64,000 bases of DNA. It comes from Isoperla grammatica. Taxonomy: Eukaryota > Arthropoda > Insecta > Plecoptera > Perlodidae. Made by a program: the position numbers and the translations under genes. Positions 12,901 to 23,845 of the stretch are shown here, piece by piece; the stretch's first letter is position 1, and each line of letters opens with the position of its first letter. The stretch is taken from positions 40,395,872 through 40,459,871 of the forward strand of contig OX246741.1 in assembly GCA_945910005.1 (NCBI GenBank), given 5' to 3'. The notes under the pieces were generated by a model that was not told the DNA's origin, did not search any database, and saw nothing but the letters and a program-made list of their open reading frames with translations.

Positions 12901-14387
12901 AAACGTATCATCAAAGTCATTCACTTGGATGACTCGTTAGTTATATTCGTTACCGATCTCGACCGGCTGGCTCGAAGTCTCGAACCGGGAGAACGAACCG
13001 GTCGCTTACGGTACGCACCCATAATATACTTTTTCCTCAAATATAAATCAACGTTAATGTAGCATATATATATATAAGTCGAATATAACTATCTTATGGC
13101 ACCTTGTACCACTTTCTATCGCTTATCTATCCACGTTTCGAAGTTCTTTTTAGAGAACTATTTGCTCTTAATTTGAACGATACGACGGAACGTCAAAGCG
13201 TCTTTAAATCGACTAACTCCTCTTGAGGTTAAAATAAAAAGAGGGTTGATAAAAAGAAGGGTAACTCTTGAAATACATAATATACACCCTCTTATATAGA
13301 AGGACGAAGAAAAAAAATCTGTGGGGTTAAATTTACATCAGTTTATTTCTATGCAGTACAAGACGAAGTGACGAGCACACACTTCGAATACAAATCAGTG
13401 TAAAACAAAGGAGGAGCGGAAAAACTTTCAAAGAAGAAGAAGAAGAAGACGGCTGTGGATTCCCAGATGCCGCGTTTACTTTTGAGTAAAATCAAGCTTT
13501 CGAGAAGTGTGAAATGCGACTGAATATCTTGAGGGTGATGGAGTGCGTAGCGGTTGTTAAGTTAAGCGGCCAACCGCGAGTCATAATAACACCTCTGTGG
13601 AGTACAGCTCGAGCCCCGCTGCATACTAAACCATCACACCTCGCTTTCAACACCTTACATGGAGGTGTTTGGTTCCAATGCACAAGTCTCCGGTTCAACT
13701 CTTGGTTAGGGCATAGGGTTTCACTTCTAGAGAAGTGAGCGAATGAATACCGTTCCAATAAGTTTAGTTTCTAGCTAGCCCATATAAATTCAAACGAAAT
13801 ACATGAAGAGACTTGAATGTTAAAATACATCCCCAACGTCAAGTACAACATTTTCTGCTTGCTAGGGCTGGACCTCAACTGCATTAGTATTAGTATTGGT
13901 ATTATCTCGTATTAGTATTGGTCTATTCAACGACATAGACCCCTAGTGTGCCGGTGGAACACGTATAGGTAGGTCTACCATTTAGAATCCATTTAAATTG
14001 GGCGACCGTTTGGTATCGGAATATGGTTTTTTTGGATTCAAAAGTTGTGCTAGATTTTGAAATTAATTTTTACTTTAATATATTGGAATACATTTGTTTA
14101 AATCTATTTGTAAATATATTCTTTGAAATTTTTTGAAATTAACGCTAAAATCATTCGGGTGGTCGTACAGCGGTCAAGTTTCTTTGGAATATGTAAGTAA
14201 TAATATCATACAAATCCCGATTAAAGAAATACAATAGCGATTTGATTTTGGTCGCATAGTTAGTTTATTGGACTATATTAAAGAGTAGAGCGCCCCACTT
14301 GATTATTGCTTCTTATTGTTACAACAGAGCTCGCGGTGCCATTGAACGTCCAGCGCTCTAGTTGCCATCGGGCGTATCTCACACAAA
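9901..14387. other. Gene-poor intergenic stretch
   Basis: No convincing gene. It holds a (CT)n run at 10,888-10,915, a C11 tract at 10,973-10,983 and G-rich sequence at about 10,990-11,015. Open frames 11,160-11,489 (+, 109 aa), 12,844-13,062 (+) and the overlapping pair at 13,492-13,758 match nothing I recognise. The segment 12,170-12,420 is less AT-rich than its surroundings and has no obvious repeat structure. Confidence 0.45.
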
Positions 14388-14716
14388 GTATACAATAGGG
14401 AACCCGCAACTGACGTCACATCCGTACTACAACAATGGAACAAATGAATTGAACTGATGGACAAACAATAAGCTGTCAAAATAATAAAATTGCAACCATA
14501 GAAATAAAAAAAAGTGTAGCAATAGTAACTGCTCGCCATTTAAAACTTTTAATGATTGACAACGACTAAGTGAAAGTTTTGTATGTGTATTTGTTTGTTT
14601 TTTGTTTTGTTTTCCAAAATAATTATTTTTTGACAGCTTTTTGTTTGTCCATCGATTCAATTCATTTGTTTCATTGTTGTCTTTTGGTGTTGCTAGTGCC
14701 CTATTGCTGTGTATTC
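14388..14716. mobile_element. Foldback element (long inverted repeat)
   Basis: A left arm at about 14,388-14,482 and a right arm at about 14,620-14,716 are inverted copies. Shared anchors, read in the left orientation, are ACAATAGGG, ACAACAATGGAACAAATG / ACAACAATGAAACAAATG, and GATGGACAAACAA followed by AGCTGTCAAAA. The match is interrupted by small indels (roughly 95 bp per arm), with a spacer of about 140 bp. No transposase is present. A non-autonomous foldback transposon is the simplest reading; a local inverted duplication is the alternative. Frames on the two strands encode the same short peptide (SIHLFHCC) because of the inverted arms. Confidence 0.7.
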
Positions 14717-15038
14717 GTATATTCTAGTAAAAGAGTTTCAATCTTGCAAGTAGGCCTATAATTATTTACCAGATAACTCAGCCAGAATGAACGTAGGAGT
14801 TCAATTAGAAAGACTGGTTCCATCCCGTCCCTCCACTTGTGCGAGATACGAAGTGAGTAGGGGAAGGGGTTGGAGACACACATGTATGAGATAAGAGCAC
14901 CTCTTCCGTCCCTTATCCGGTAGACAACTCACCCTTTTCTTCCTGCTTGCTAGACTGCTACATGCAGTCGTGCACCCTTAATGGGCGATGTCTATCTACT
15001 CGCCAGAGCCCATTTAAATGAAAACATAATTCCCACCA

Positions 15039-15337
15039 CTGCTTGAATATAGCCTACAGGAGTAAGTGGCACCACTTACTTTGCTTGGTACATTGCTTGA
15101 ATATACAGGAGTAAGTGGCACCACTTACTTTGCTTGGTATATTGCTTGAATATACAGGAGTAAGTGGCAGTACTCACTTTGCTTGGTATATTGCTTGAAT
15201 ATACAGGAGTAAGTGGCACCACTTACTTTGCTTGGTATATTGCTTGAATATACAGGAGTAAGTGGCACCACTTACTTTGCTTGGTATATTGCTTGAATAT
15301 ACAGGAGTAAGTGGCAGTACTCATTTTACTTGGTATA
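15039..15337. repeat. 49-bp repeat carrying a 2 x 8-bp palindrome, 6 copies
   Basis: Units start at about 15,039, 15,093, 15,142, 15,191, 15,240 and 15,289; the last five are exactly 49 bp apart. Each unit contains GTAAGTGGCACCACTTAC, an 8-bp inverted repeat around a CA centre. In copies 3 and 6 the right arm is changed (GTAAGTGGCAGTACTCA), so intact-intact-broken occurs twice: a 147-bp trimeric higher-order unit. The first copy has a 5-bp AGCCT insertion. Confidence 0.95.
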
Positions 15338-16176
15338 TTGTTTCATAATTTTCCTCAGATCTAATTTACTATTCGTTTTTGCCAGTGGACTTGGCGCATA
15401 AATATTACGCGATCTTAGAAGAGATACGACTGAGTTGGTGTAGAGATTAAAGTTTAGAAATTACGAGGTCATACAGAGCCGGAGCAGAAATGAAATATTT
15501 CGTACGTTTTTAGCTCCGGGGGTGGAAATATATCTGTGATTTAAGGGTTGATAATACGCACGCCCGGCTCTAACAAGCTAGCTCCATAATGCATTGCGGT
15601 AATCAACTATCTAGTTATGAACACAGTCTGAATTGTGTGTCGGACACTAAGTACAGTACACTTCACAACTTTACAACAACTTCCCTCGAGTAAATCTCTT
15701 GTCAGCAGTTGACATGTTACCGATACCATAATTAATCGTCTCCGGAAAGTAGTTTCAAATATGTTCCATCTTATCACATTTCTCATTTGCTTTTAATGAT
15801 AATAATTCACCATAATGATTCTTTTAATTATTACCAATTTCCTCAACTTTCACGGCTTAAAATATATATTTCATTTTTTTCATTTATTATTCATGCATTC
15901 ACCGTAGGTTGTACATACAACTGATTTCGTCACATTACATTCGCAGTCAATACAAAATACACGTTCAGTCACATTAGATTACAAACATTTAGTAAAACAT
16001 TAATATCAGTCCAAAGAATGAATGTAAGTAGGCTCTCTCATCGGACCGTTATGTCCTCCTAGCCAAGTCTGCAGTGATGTCACTTCTTAGTATGAGCGAG
16101 GTTTTATTATCAGTCGAGTTGTTCCGTTACGCATCGCGGCGCCTAAGAATTCGCTGCTCGGACTCAATGAAGCAGA
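15338..16176. other. Unique intergenic sequence
   Basis: Nothing recognised. AT-rich throughout, with no tandem structure; the next array begins at 16,177. Confidence 0.5.
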
Positions 16177-18170
16177 GTCTGCTGGCTGGCACTCACTCTT
16201 GCCCCAGCTATACAAGCAACGTCTGCTGGCTGGCACTCACTCTTGCCCCAGCTATACAAGCAAGGTCTGCTGGCTGGCACTCACTCTTGCCCCAGCCTTG
16301 CAAGCAGGGTCTGCTGGCTGGCACTCACTCTTGCCCCAGCCATGCAAGCAAGGTCTGCAGGCTGGCACTCACTCTTGTCCCCGCTATACAAGCAAGGTCT
16401 GCTGGCTGGCACTCACTCTTGCCCCAGCTATACAAGCAAGGTCTGCTGGCTGGCACTCACTCTTGCCCCAGCGTTGCAAGCAGGGTCTGCTGGCTGGCAC
16501 TCACTCTTGCCCCAGCCATGCAAGCAAGGTCTGCAGACTGGCACTCACTCTTGCCCCAGCCATGCAAGCAGGGTCTGCTGGCTGGCACTCACTCTTGCCC
16601 CAGCCTTGCAAGCAGGGTCTGCTGGCTGGCACTCACTCTTGCCCCAGCCATGCAAGCAAGGTCTGCCGGCTGGCACTCACTTCTTGCCCCACCCATGCAA
16701 GCAAGGTCTGCAGGCTGGCACTCACTTCTTGCCCCAGCCATACAAGCAAGGTCTGCTGGCTGGCACTCACTTCTTGCCCCAGCCATACAAGCAAGGTCTG
16801 CTGGCTGGCACTCACTTCTTGCCCCAGCCATACAAGCAAGGTCTGCTGGCTGGCACTCACTTCTTGCCCCAGCCATACAAGCAAGGTCTGCTGGCTGGCA
16901 CTCACTTCTTGTCCCAGCCATACAAGCAACGTCTGCAGGCTGGCACTCACTTCTTGCCCCAGTCATACCAGCAAGGTCTGCAGGCTGGCACTCACTCTTG
17001 CCCCAGCCATGCAAGCAAGGTCTGCCGGCTGGCACTCACTTCTTGCCCCACCCATGCAAGCAAGGTCTGCAGGCTGGCACTCACTCTTGCCCCAGCCATG
17101 CAAGCAAGGTCTGCCGGCTGGCACTCACTTCTTGCCCCACCCATGCAAGCAAGGTCTGCAGGCTGGCACTCACTTCTTGCCCCAGCCATGCAAGCAAGGT
17201 CTGCTGGCTGGCACTCACTTCTTGCCCCAGCCATGCAAGCAAGGTCTGCTGGCTGGCACTCACTTCTTGCCCCAGCCATACAAGCAAGGTCTGCTGGCTG
17301 GCACTCACTTCTTGTCCCAGCCATACAAGCAAGGTCTGCTGGCTGGCACTCACTTCTTGCCCCAGCCATACAAGCAAGGTCTGCTGGCTGGCACTCACTT
17401 CTTGCCCCAGCCATACAAACAAGGTCTGCTGGCTGGCACTCACTCTTGCCCCACCCATGCAAGCAAGGTCTGCTGGCTGGCACTCACTCTTGCCCCACCC
17501 ATGCAAGCAAGGTCTGCTGGCTGGCACTACTTCTTGCCCCAGTCATACCAGCAAGGTCTGCAGGCTGGCACTCACTCTTGCCCCAGCCATGCAAGCAAGG
17601 TCTGCTGGCTGGCACTCACTTCTTGCTCCAGCCATGCAAGCAAGGTCTGCAGGCTGGCACTCACTCTTGCCCCACCCATGCAAGCAAGGTCTGCTGGCTG
17701 GCACTCACTTCTTGCCCCAGCCATACAAGCAAGGTCTGCAGGCTGGCACTCACTTCTTGCCCCAGCCATACAAGCAAGGTCTGCTGGCTGGCACTCACTC
17801 TTGCCCCAGCTATACAAGCAAGGTCTGCTGGCTGGCACTCACTCTTGCCCCAGCCATACAAGCAAGGTCTGCTGGTTGGCACTCACTCTTGCCCCAGCCA
17901 TGCAAGCAAGGTCTGCTGGCTGGCACTCACTTCTTGCTCCAGCCATGCAAGCAAGGTCTGCTGGCTGGCACTCACTCTTGCCCCACCCATGCAAGCAAGG
18001 TCTGCTGGCTGGCACTCACTCTTGCCCCACCCATGCAAGCAAGGTCTGCTGGCTGGCACTCACTCTTGCCCCAGCCATGCAAGCAAGGTCTGCTGGCTGG
18101 CACTCACTCTTGCCCCACCCATGCAAGCAAGGTCTGCTGGCTGGCACTCACTCTTGCCCCAGCCATGCAA
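16177..18170. repeat. 44/45-bp minisatellite, about 45 copies
   Basis: The unit is GTCTGCTGGCTGGCACTCAC, then TCTTGCCCCAGCCATACAAG, then CAAG. A one-base longer form (TTCTTG) makes 45 bp. Further variants are TGCAGG/TGCCGG for TGCTGG, CACCC for CAGCC, and ATGC for ATAC. The unit has no stop codon in any plus-strand frame, so all three forward frames stay open for 659-713 codons, and minus-strand frames are also long. The mix of 44- and 45-bp units shifts the frame constantly, which argues against a selected protein. A block starting TGCCGG-CACCC-TGCAGG recurs at about 16,663, 17,024 and 17,110, indicating segmental duplication inside the array. Confidence 0.97.
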
Positions 18171-18700
18171 ATCAGCTTTGCGTCTTGCACGCCTTGCTCA
18201 GGCTGTTGTCAATGACCTATAAGTGGTGATCAAACTATGCCAATTACAGGGTGATCCTTTATAGATAGTGTATTCACATTCATTTGGTGTCTAAATTAAA
18301 AATTTTAAATATTTGTATCTATTAATATTGTACATAGTAGTTGGAACACAGTATGGCACTGAGGAATGTAAGAACAACAGAAATAGCACCTGCCCCGTAG
18401 TAGGCAGTATACCTGTTCTGTTGCCATCATACACACGAAGTATATAATAACAAGTACACTTGATAGAGCAGTCCTATTCATTTTAGCATTTATCTACTAA
18501 TTTCGTACAAATCATTGTGTATTTATAATAGTATCTCAAATAAAACATGTAAATTTGGACTTGACAGTCAACGTAGCAGACATTCGATACATGAATGTGC
18601 CCCACTAAAAAATCAATTCTTGAAACTTAGTGCGGGATACAATAAATACACAGCTACTATGTCAACGAATACAATATTTCATGTTTATTAGCAAATAAAC
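18171..18700. other. Unique AT-rich sequence
   Basis: No gene or repeat recognised between the 44-bp array and the foldback element. Confidence 0.5.
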
Positions 18701-18790
18701 TGAACGGCGAAGATTTGGCGTTATTCCATTTGCATTATTAATTCTATTAATAACAATGGAATAACGCCAAATTATATTTGCCGTCGATCA
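18701..18790. mobile_element. 90-bp foldback hairpin
   Basis: The left arm 18,701-18,742 and right arm 18,746-18,790 pair around a 3-nt TCT loop. Shared core arms are ATTTGGCGTTATTCCATT and its reverse complement AATGGAATAACGCCAAAT, extended outward to CGGC..A and inward to ATTAAT with small indels. The shape is that of a miniature hairpin MITE or a solitary foldback insertion. It has no coding capacity. Confidence 0.75.
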
Positions 18791-18997
18791 GTACTATTCC
18801 AGGAAACCAGTTTTTGAAAGTTTCAGAAAAACATTTTTGTAACTGAGAAGATATTCTCGATATATGCAGCACAAACGACCTTCTTGACGCTATTTCTTTC
18901 GGTATTATTCAGCTTTCCCTTTTTTGTCTACTTCATTTTGTGACGTAAACACCACCACTCAACAATTATTTATTAATTTGATTTGATACTTAACAGG

Positions 18998-19129
18998 TAG
19001 TACAGTTCAGTACAGTACAGTACAGTACAGTACAGTACAGTACAGTACAGTACAGTACAGTACAGTACAGTACAGTACAGTACAGTACAGTACAGTACAG
19101 TACAGTACAGTACAGTACAGTACAGTACA
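18998..19129. repeat. (GTACA)n microsatellite, about 26 copies
   Basis: A nearly perfect pentamer run of CAGTA/GTACA. Every unit contains the palindrome GTAC. Only the first units (ACAGTTCAG) are imperfect. Confidence 0.98.
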
Positions 19130-21740
19130 TGTACCCCGAATAACTTTCTCCGTAACATTCCAAAATCGTTTCGATTTCTCGACGCTCCTTAATCGTTAAT
19201 CGCAATCAAATCGATTATCGAACGACCTTCTTGAACACAGTGAATTCTCTCTCCTTTCCCCTTTTATCTCGAATTACGTAAACATTGTTCTGAGATCGCG
19301 ACGACTCGTCCTAATGAAGAATTGTCTCCCGGTGATTGTTATTCCCTGCCGGGTTTCGTCTAGTTGGTAAAGTCTTTAGCTGATACTAATTAGATCACAG
19401 ACCACGCGCTAGGCGGCGCTGCGAGCGCTCCGCTCACCGCCTTGGAAGCTCTAAGTCACCGCCGCGCGGATGTCGAGCTTACCGCCCTCTATACGAGATT
19501 ACACGGATAAAATAAGCTTCCATGTGAGGCCTATATTGTTACAGAGGGTCACGTCTCACCATGAAGTTTACCTACCTACACAAAAGTCTTGCCTCAAGAA
19601 TAACTACCGAGAACTTTGCCGTAATCTAAGCAAGAAAGTTGCCGAGATAGCTGAGAGTTATAAGTTATAAGTGAGGAAACCTTATCTTTATCCTGCGGGA
19701 TTATAAGTACATTAATCCATAAACAAGTTGTTACAGAACTATTGTGTGTTTCTTTTATAATGGGTTTATAGTACAAACTGGTTCAATACAAAGATAATTT
19801 TCATGACGTTATATAAACATATTCTCAAACACGTGGAACAGCTTTCTTTTTATCTCAAACCGTAAACACATACTTTATAAATTAGTGGAATGTAAAACAT
19901 AAAAACTTACGCATGAGATTACACTATAAGCAGCCAAAAAAAGAGATCATAAAATAAACACCAACTTGGTAACATACATTTTAAGTTTAAGGTTACCATT
20001 AAGTAAAATGAGAGGTAGTATGTAGAAAGGAGAGTTATAGTGAGAAGAATCGATTGATTGATTGATTGATTGATTGATATTGGGACTTCATGTCTCATAT
20101 TTTTGCAACTTGGCTATAACAAGCGAAATTACAAGACGCATTTCGTAAGAAGTATAAAGGATTAGGGCATACAAATGTGCAAATAATTATGTACAATAAC
20201 ATATAAATAAAACATTAGCAACGATAAATGAAAATGAAGATAAAATAAAGACTACAATATAATCGACAGTATAAAAAAAACAAGCGTACGTAAAATTCTT
20301 GTTTAGACTGTCTCTATGTGTATACAATGTATACGTAAAACATGACTAAGATATTCGAATGCACTAATCAGTGAAATATCCTTCGATATCTTCAATTCCA
20401 CATGGTATTCTTTTCAATAGACACCATTATTATTCCCGTCTCTCAATCACCCCTCGGCCGCGTTAGATAAGAAAATGAAGTGTCTGGGTCAGAAAGGATC
20501 AGGGGAAGCTACCATTCAGCTCCCTTGTCCCATGAAAATGCCATTTTCTTCTACCGGTCAACGGGCAATGAGAATCTCGCGCTCGGTCAAGCGCAAGTGA
20601 CCGACCCGCCCGGCCATTATTAGGTTCTGTCTGGCGTCCCGACGCTGCATACTAACATACTAACACGCCCGGGCTGGCGAGAAATGCAAAACCGGGTGCT
20701 AACCGGGCTTCATCGACCGATATGAAGTGAAGGATTGACGATACATAGAGTGGGTATCAGCCTCTTGTTTACAAGGACAGGGAAATTATTTGTACAACAC
20801 AAAACCAGCCGCATAGGCAATATCATGCGTTTTACCAAAGACTAAGAAAGAATATGTCCCCTACTTTAGGGAACCCCCTAATTGTTCAAAGAAATTTGTT
20901 TTTCTTATTGGAAAATATTGTCATATATTGTATAGTCATAGACCTGAGTTCCCCTAACTATAGTGGGTATCTCTGCATCTGGGTCTAAGTGCGGCACAAG
21001 CTGGTCTCTTTCTGAGCTAAATCACAATCATGATCATAAAATAATTACCTTCACTAAAGACTAGGGCACTAATAATTTTGTGAATATGTCTTTGGGCTTA
21101 GCTCCGTCAGCGTTTTCAAAAGGCATCGAGTATCCTCAGAAGCATAACATAATTGTTCAATTTTGAAAATATATTGTGAAAAACAATATAGAATACAGAA
21201 CGATTCTCAAGGCACTGAGATATGTAAGGACAACAGAAAGAGCATCCTAGCACAAAAGATCATAGTTTCTATATTTAAATATTGTTTATTGCAAAGAAAA
21301 CAATTTCTTAAAATCACCTTTAAAATGTATAATAACGCATCACTACATAAATTAAGACGCACCTGTGACGTCACCTCACGTTACGGCCTCATGTGAAGCG
21401 TTCTATCATATCCTCGTATTGAGACTGAAGATGATGCACCCGCGTCGCCAGGGGTTGGTTCGGCACAAGAGGAGAGAGATTTCCTCCCAAATCGTTATTC
21501 GTCGTCTCCGATTATGTTAGCTATTCTCCTCACGCCCGGCTCCTCTTCTCAGTCCAAATGTCCCTGGCGACTGTCATTCAATCCTCTTCCCTGGTCCATT
21601 CAACATCCGTAACAAGTCGGCTCTTCCTAGCCTAGCTGACACCATCGAGCAAGCATCGCGAGTGAAAAATCTATTGCACAATGGTTCATCTATTTCGAAT
21701 CAGATGACGCTAGTTGTGTCGTTATTCACCCCGTGTACTG
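19130..21740. other. Intergenic sequence with GC-rich patches
   Basis: No gene recognised. The stretch at 19,390-19,490 is locally GC- and CpG-rich (GGCGGCGCTGCGAGCG). At 20,050-20,079 there is a (GATT)n microsatellite, followed by CTTCATGTCTCATATTTTTG, which resembles the SINE-like family at 25,283. The stretch at 20,450-20,720 is also GC-richer, without a recognisable motif. Confidence 0.45.
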
Positions 21741-22388
21741 ACCGATAGACGCGTCGCGCTCTAGCGTCAAGGCCATGCGTTCACCCCTAATGGTACCGAT
21801 AGACGCGTCGCGCTCTAGCGTCAAGGCCATGCGTTCACCCCTAATGGTACCGATAGACGCGTCGCGCTCTAGCGTCAAGGCCATGCGTTCACCCCTAATG
21901 GTACCGATAGACGCGTCGCGCTCTAGCGTCAAGGCCATGCGTTCACCCCTAATGGTACCGATATACGCGTCGCGCTCTAGCGTCAAGGCCATGCGTTCAC
22001 CCCTAATGGTCTCGATAGACGCGTCGCGCTCTAGCGTCAAGGCCATGCGTTCACCCCTAATGGTACCGATAGACGCGTCGCGCTCTAGCGTCAAGGCCAT
22101 GCGTTCACCCCTAATGGTCTCGATAGACGCGTCGCGCTCTAGCGTCAAGGCCATGCGTTCACCCCTAATGGTACCGATAGACGCGTCGCGCTCTAGCGTC
22201 AAGGTCATGCGTTCACCCCTAATGGTCTCGATAGACGCGTCGCGCTCTAGCGTCAAGGCCATGCGTTCACCCCTAATGGTCTCGATAGACGCGTCGCGCT
22301 CTAGCGTCAAGGCCATGCGTTCACCCCTAATGGTCTCGATAGACGCGTCGTGCTCTAGCGTCAAGGTCATGCGTTCACCCCTAATGGT
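21741..22388. repeat. 54-bp CpG-dense minisatellite, 12 copies
   Basis: The length is 648 bp, exactly 12 x 54. The unit contains ACCGATAGACGCGTCGCGCT, then CTAGCGTCAAGGCCATGCGT, then TCACCCCTAATGGT, with seven CpG sites per unit. The chief variant is TCTCGATAG for TACCGATAG, mostly in the right half. Open frames on both strands (206 + and 214 -) follow from 54 being divisible by 3. A partial flank TTCACCCC before the first copy resembles the unit end. Confidence 0.97.
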
Positions 22389-22497
22389 CTTCTAGCGTGA
22401 TCCACGGCGAACTACCACACCGACGACTGTGTATACAAAACAAGTTATCCAAATTACCCTATATGTATGAATTTGAAACCAAAAGTATTTATTGTGT

Positions 22498-22590
22498 ATC
22501 CACTCAGATACAACTGGTTTCATTTTATTAGGTGCCTCGTTGCTACGACGGTTTCGGTCACCGTTGTTGTCTAATATATTTGTATGGATT
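22498..22590. mobile_element. Fragment of a SINE-like family (CCACTCAG...GTTGCTACGACGG)
   Basis: Contains CCACTCAGATACAACTGGTT and GTGCCTCGTTGCTACGACGG. Versions of both anchors recur in the same order at 37,272-37,445 and 23,486-23,750, and the first also at 52,936. Recurrence in unrelated contexts identifies a dispersed family; the ends are degraded. Confidence 0.6.
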
Positions 22591-23480
22591 ATACCCAATT
22601 CACTTAGCATTGAAAGCTGGACCAACGAGCCACGGTTGTTATTTCGTTATCACGCTTGATGTACCTTCGGTGTCTTACAGATACTTAATACAGCATAATC
22701 AAAATTATGTATTGATACCTTGATGTACATTCTTGTATTTCTTTGTCTATCCTATCTAGTTATAAAACAGATTTACAAAGGATAAGAATAAATACAACTG
22801 TTCAAGATACGTATATCGTAACAAATTTATACGCTATTAGCATTTGTGTAATTATACCATAGTTAAATAGCATAACATTACGCAAATACAAATAAGTGCC
22901 CATTAAAACAGTGTTCACATTGCAAGGATTCTCTATAGTGAAACACATGTTTTCCTTCTCTTCCTGGTTTCGCGTGTAGCTTCTGTTGATGGTATCTGGT
23001 TCCTAACATATGCAAGCCAGGGCCATCCATCCTGCACAGTCCGTGGCTCCATTCAATATATCGCCCTAGACGCGAGGTGGAACTGAGAATAAGAAGGGCA
23101 GTTGAGTGAAAAATGATCTCTGTGAAATTGCACCAATCGATGATGAATGTCTACCAAGAAGAACAAGAAAGTTTAAGTATCGTGGAGTTTCGATTTCGTT
23201 TTCGGGGGGTGGGGGTGGTTGTTTGGGGTGTTCTGAGGGTGTGAAGCCGCGTGGTCATGCTTGATGAATAGCCCTGATAGCGGCAGCTGTTCATTCGATC
23301 GTATCGTGGAAATGTGAGCGCGTTCTGGGCAATACAGAAGTACCGTGGCCAAGAAAACAGAGCGTTGATTTCAAAGTCGAGCAATACATTGTTTTAAAGA
23401 AACATTCATTTACATCATTTTATGATACATCAATGAACAATGTAATAAATAAAATAAAATTAATACATAATTTCGTATTT
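22591..23480. other. Unique intergenic sequence
   Basis: No gene recognised. A G-rich stretch at 23,200-23,225 (GGGGGGTGGGGGTGG) could form a quadruplex. The remainder is unremarkable. Confidence 0.4.
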
Positions 23481-23483
23481 ATA

Positions 23484-23845
23484 GAGTCTACTCACTCAGT
23501 AACAAGACTGGTTTTCAGTGGGAGACTTTAATTTAAAGCGACTGAACCAACCCTGTAGGTTCCGAACACCATCGACGAGTGAGTGATAACCAATCACAGA
23601 TCTATATTTCCAATACGAAACACATGAATCAGTGATTGGACAGTGCGAACACCTGTGTTCCAGAATGAACAAGGCCGATTCAGAACCACTTTCAATGTAT
23701 TGAGTGCTTCGTTGCTAGTACGGCTCCAAAGTCACCATTTACTTATTCCTAAGCCAAGAAATGATGGAATTGAATCCATATTATATCTTTAAAAACTTCT
23801 GCCTGAAGCGGGAATTGAACCCGGGACCTTCTGCATTGGGAGAAA
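23484..23845 (-). mobile_element. SINE-like copy with tRNA-type B box
   Basis: Starts with GTCTACTCACTCAGTAACAA and GGTTTTCAGTGGGAGACTTT, includes GTGCTTCGTTGCTAGTACGG, and ends near GCGGGAATTGAACCCGGGAC. Read on the minus strand, the last is GGTTCAATTCCCGC, a good Pol III B box. The order (tRNA-like head at the right, CACTCAG tail at the left) matches the 37,272 copy, so I call a minus-strand tRNA-derived SINE. This copy is longer and may contain an insertion. Confidence 0.6.

Noticed and set aside
14303..14761. Overlapping sense/antisense small proteins sharing SIHLFHCC
   Set aside because: The shared peptide is a consequence of the inverted-repeat arms of a foldback element.
16074..18215. 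713-codon open frame that looks like a large repetitive protein
   Set aside because: All three forward frames are equally open because the 44/45-bp unit lacks stops. The 44/45 mixture changes frame repeatedly, unlike a selected repeat protein.
18998..19129. Telomere-like repeat
   Set aside because: The unit is GTACA, not the arthropod TTAGG or vertebrate TTAGGG motif. It is an ordinary microsatellite.
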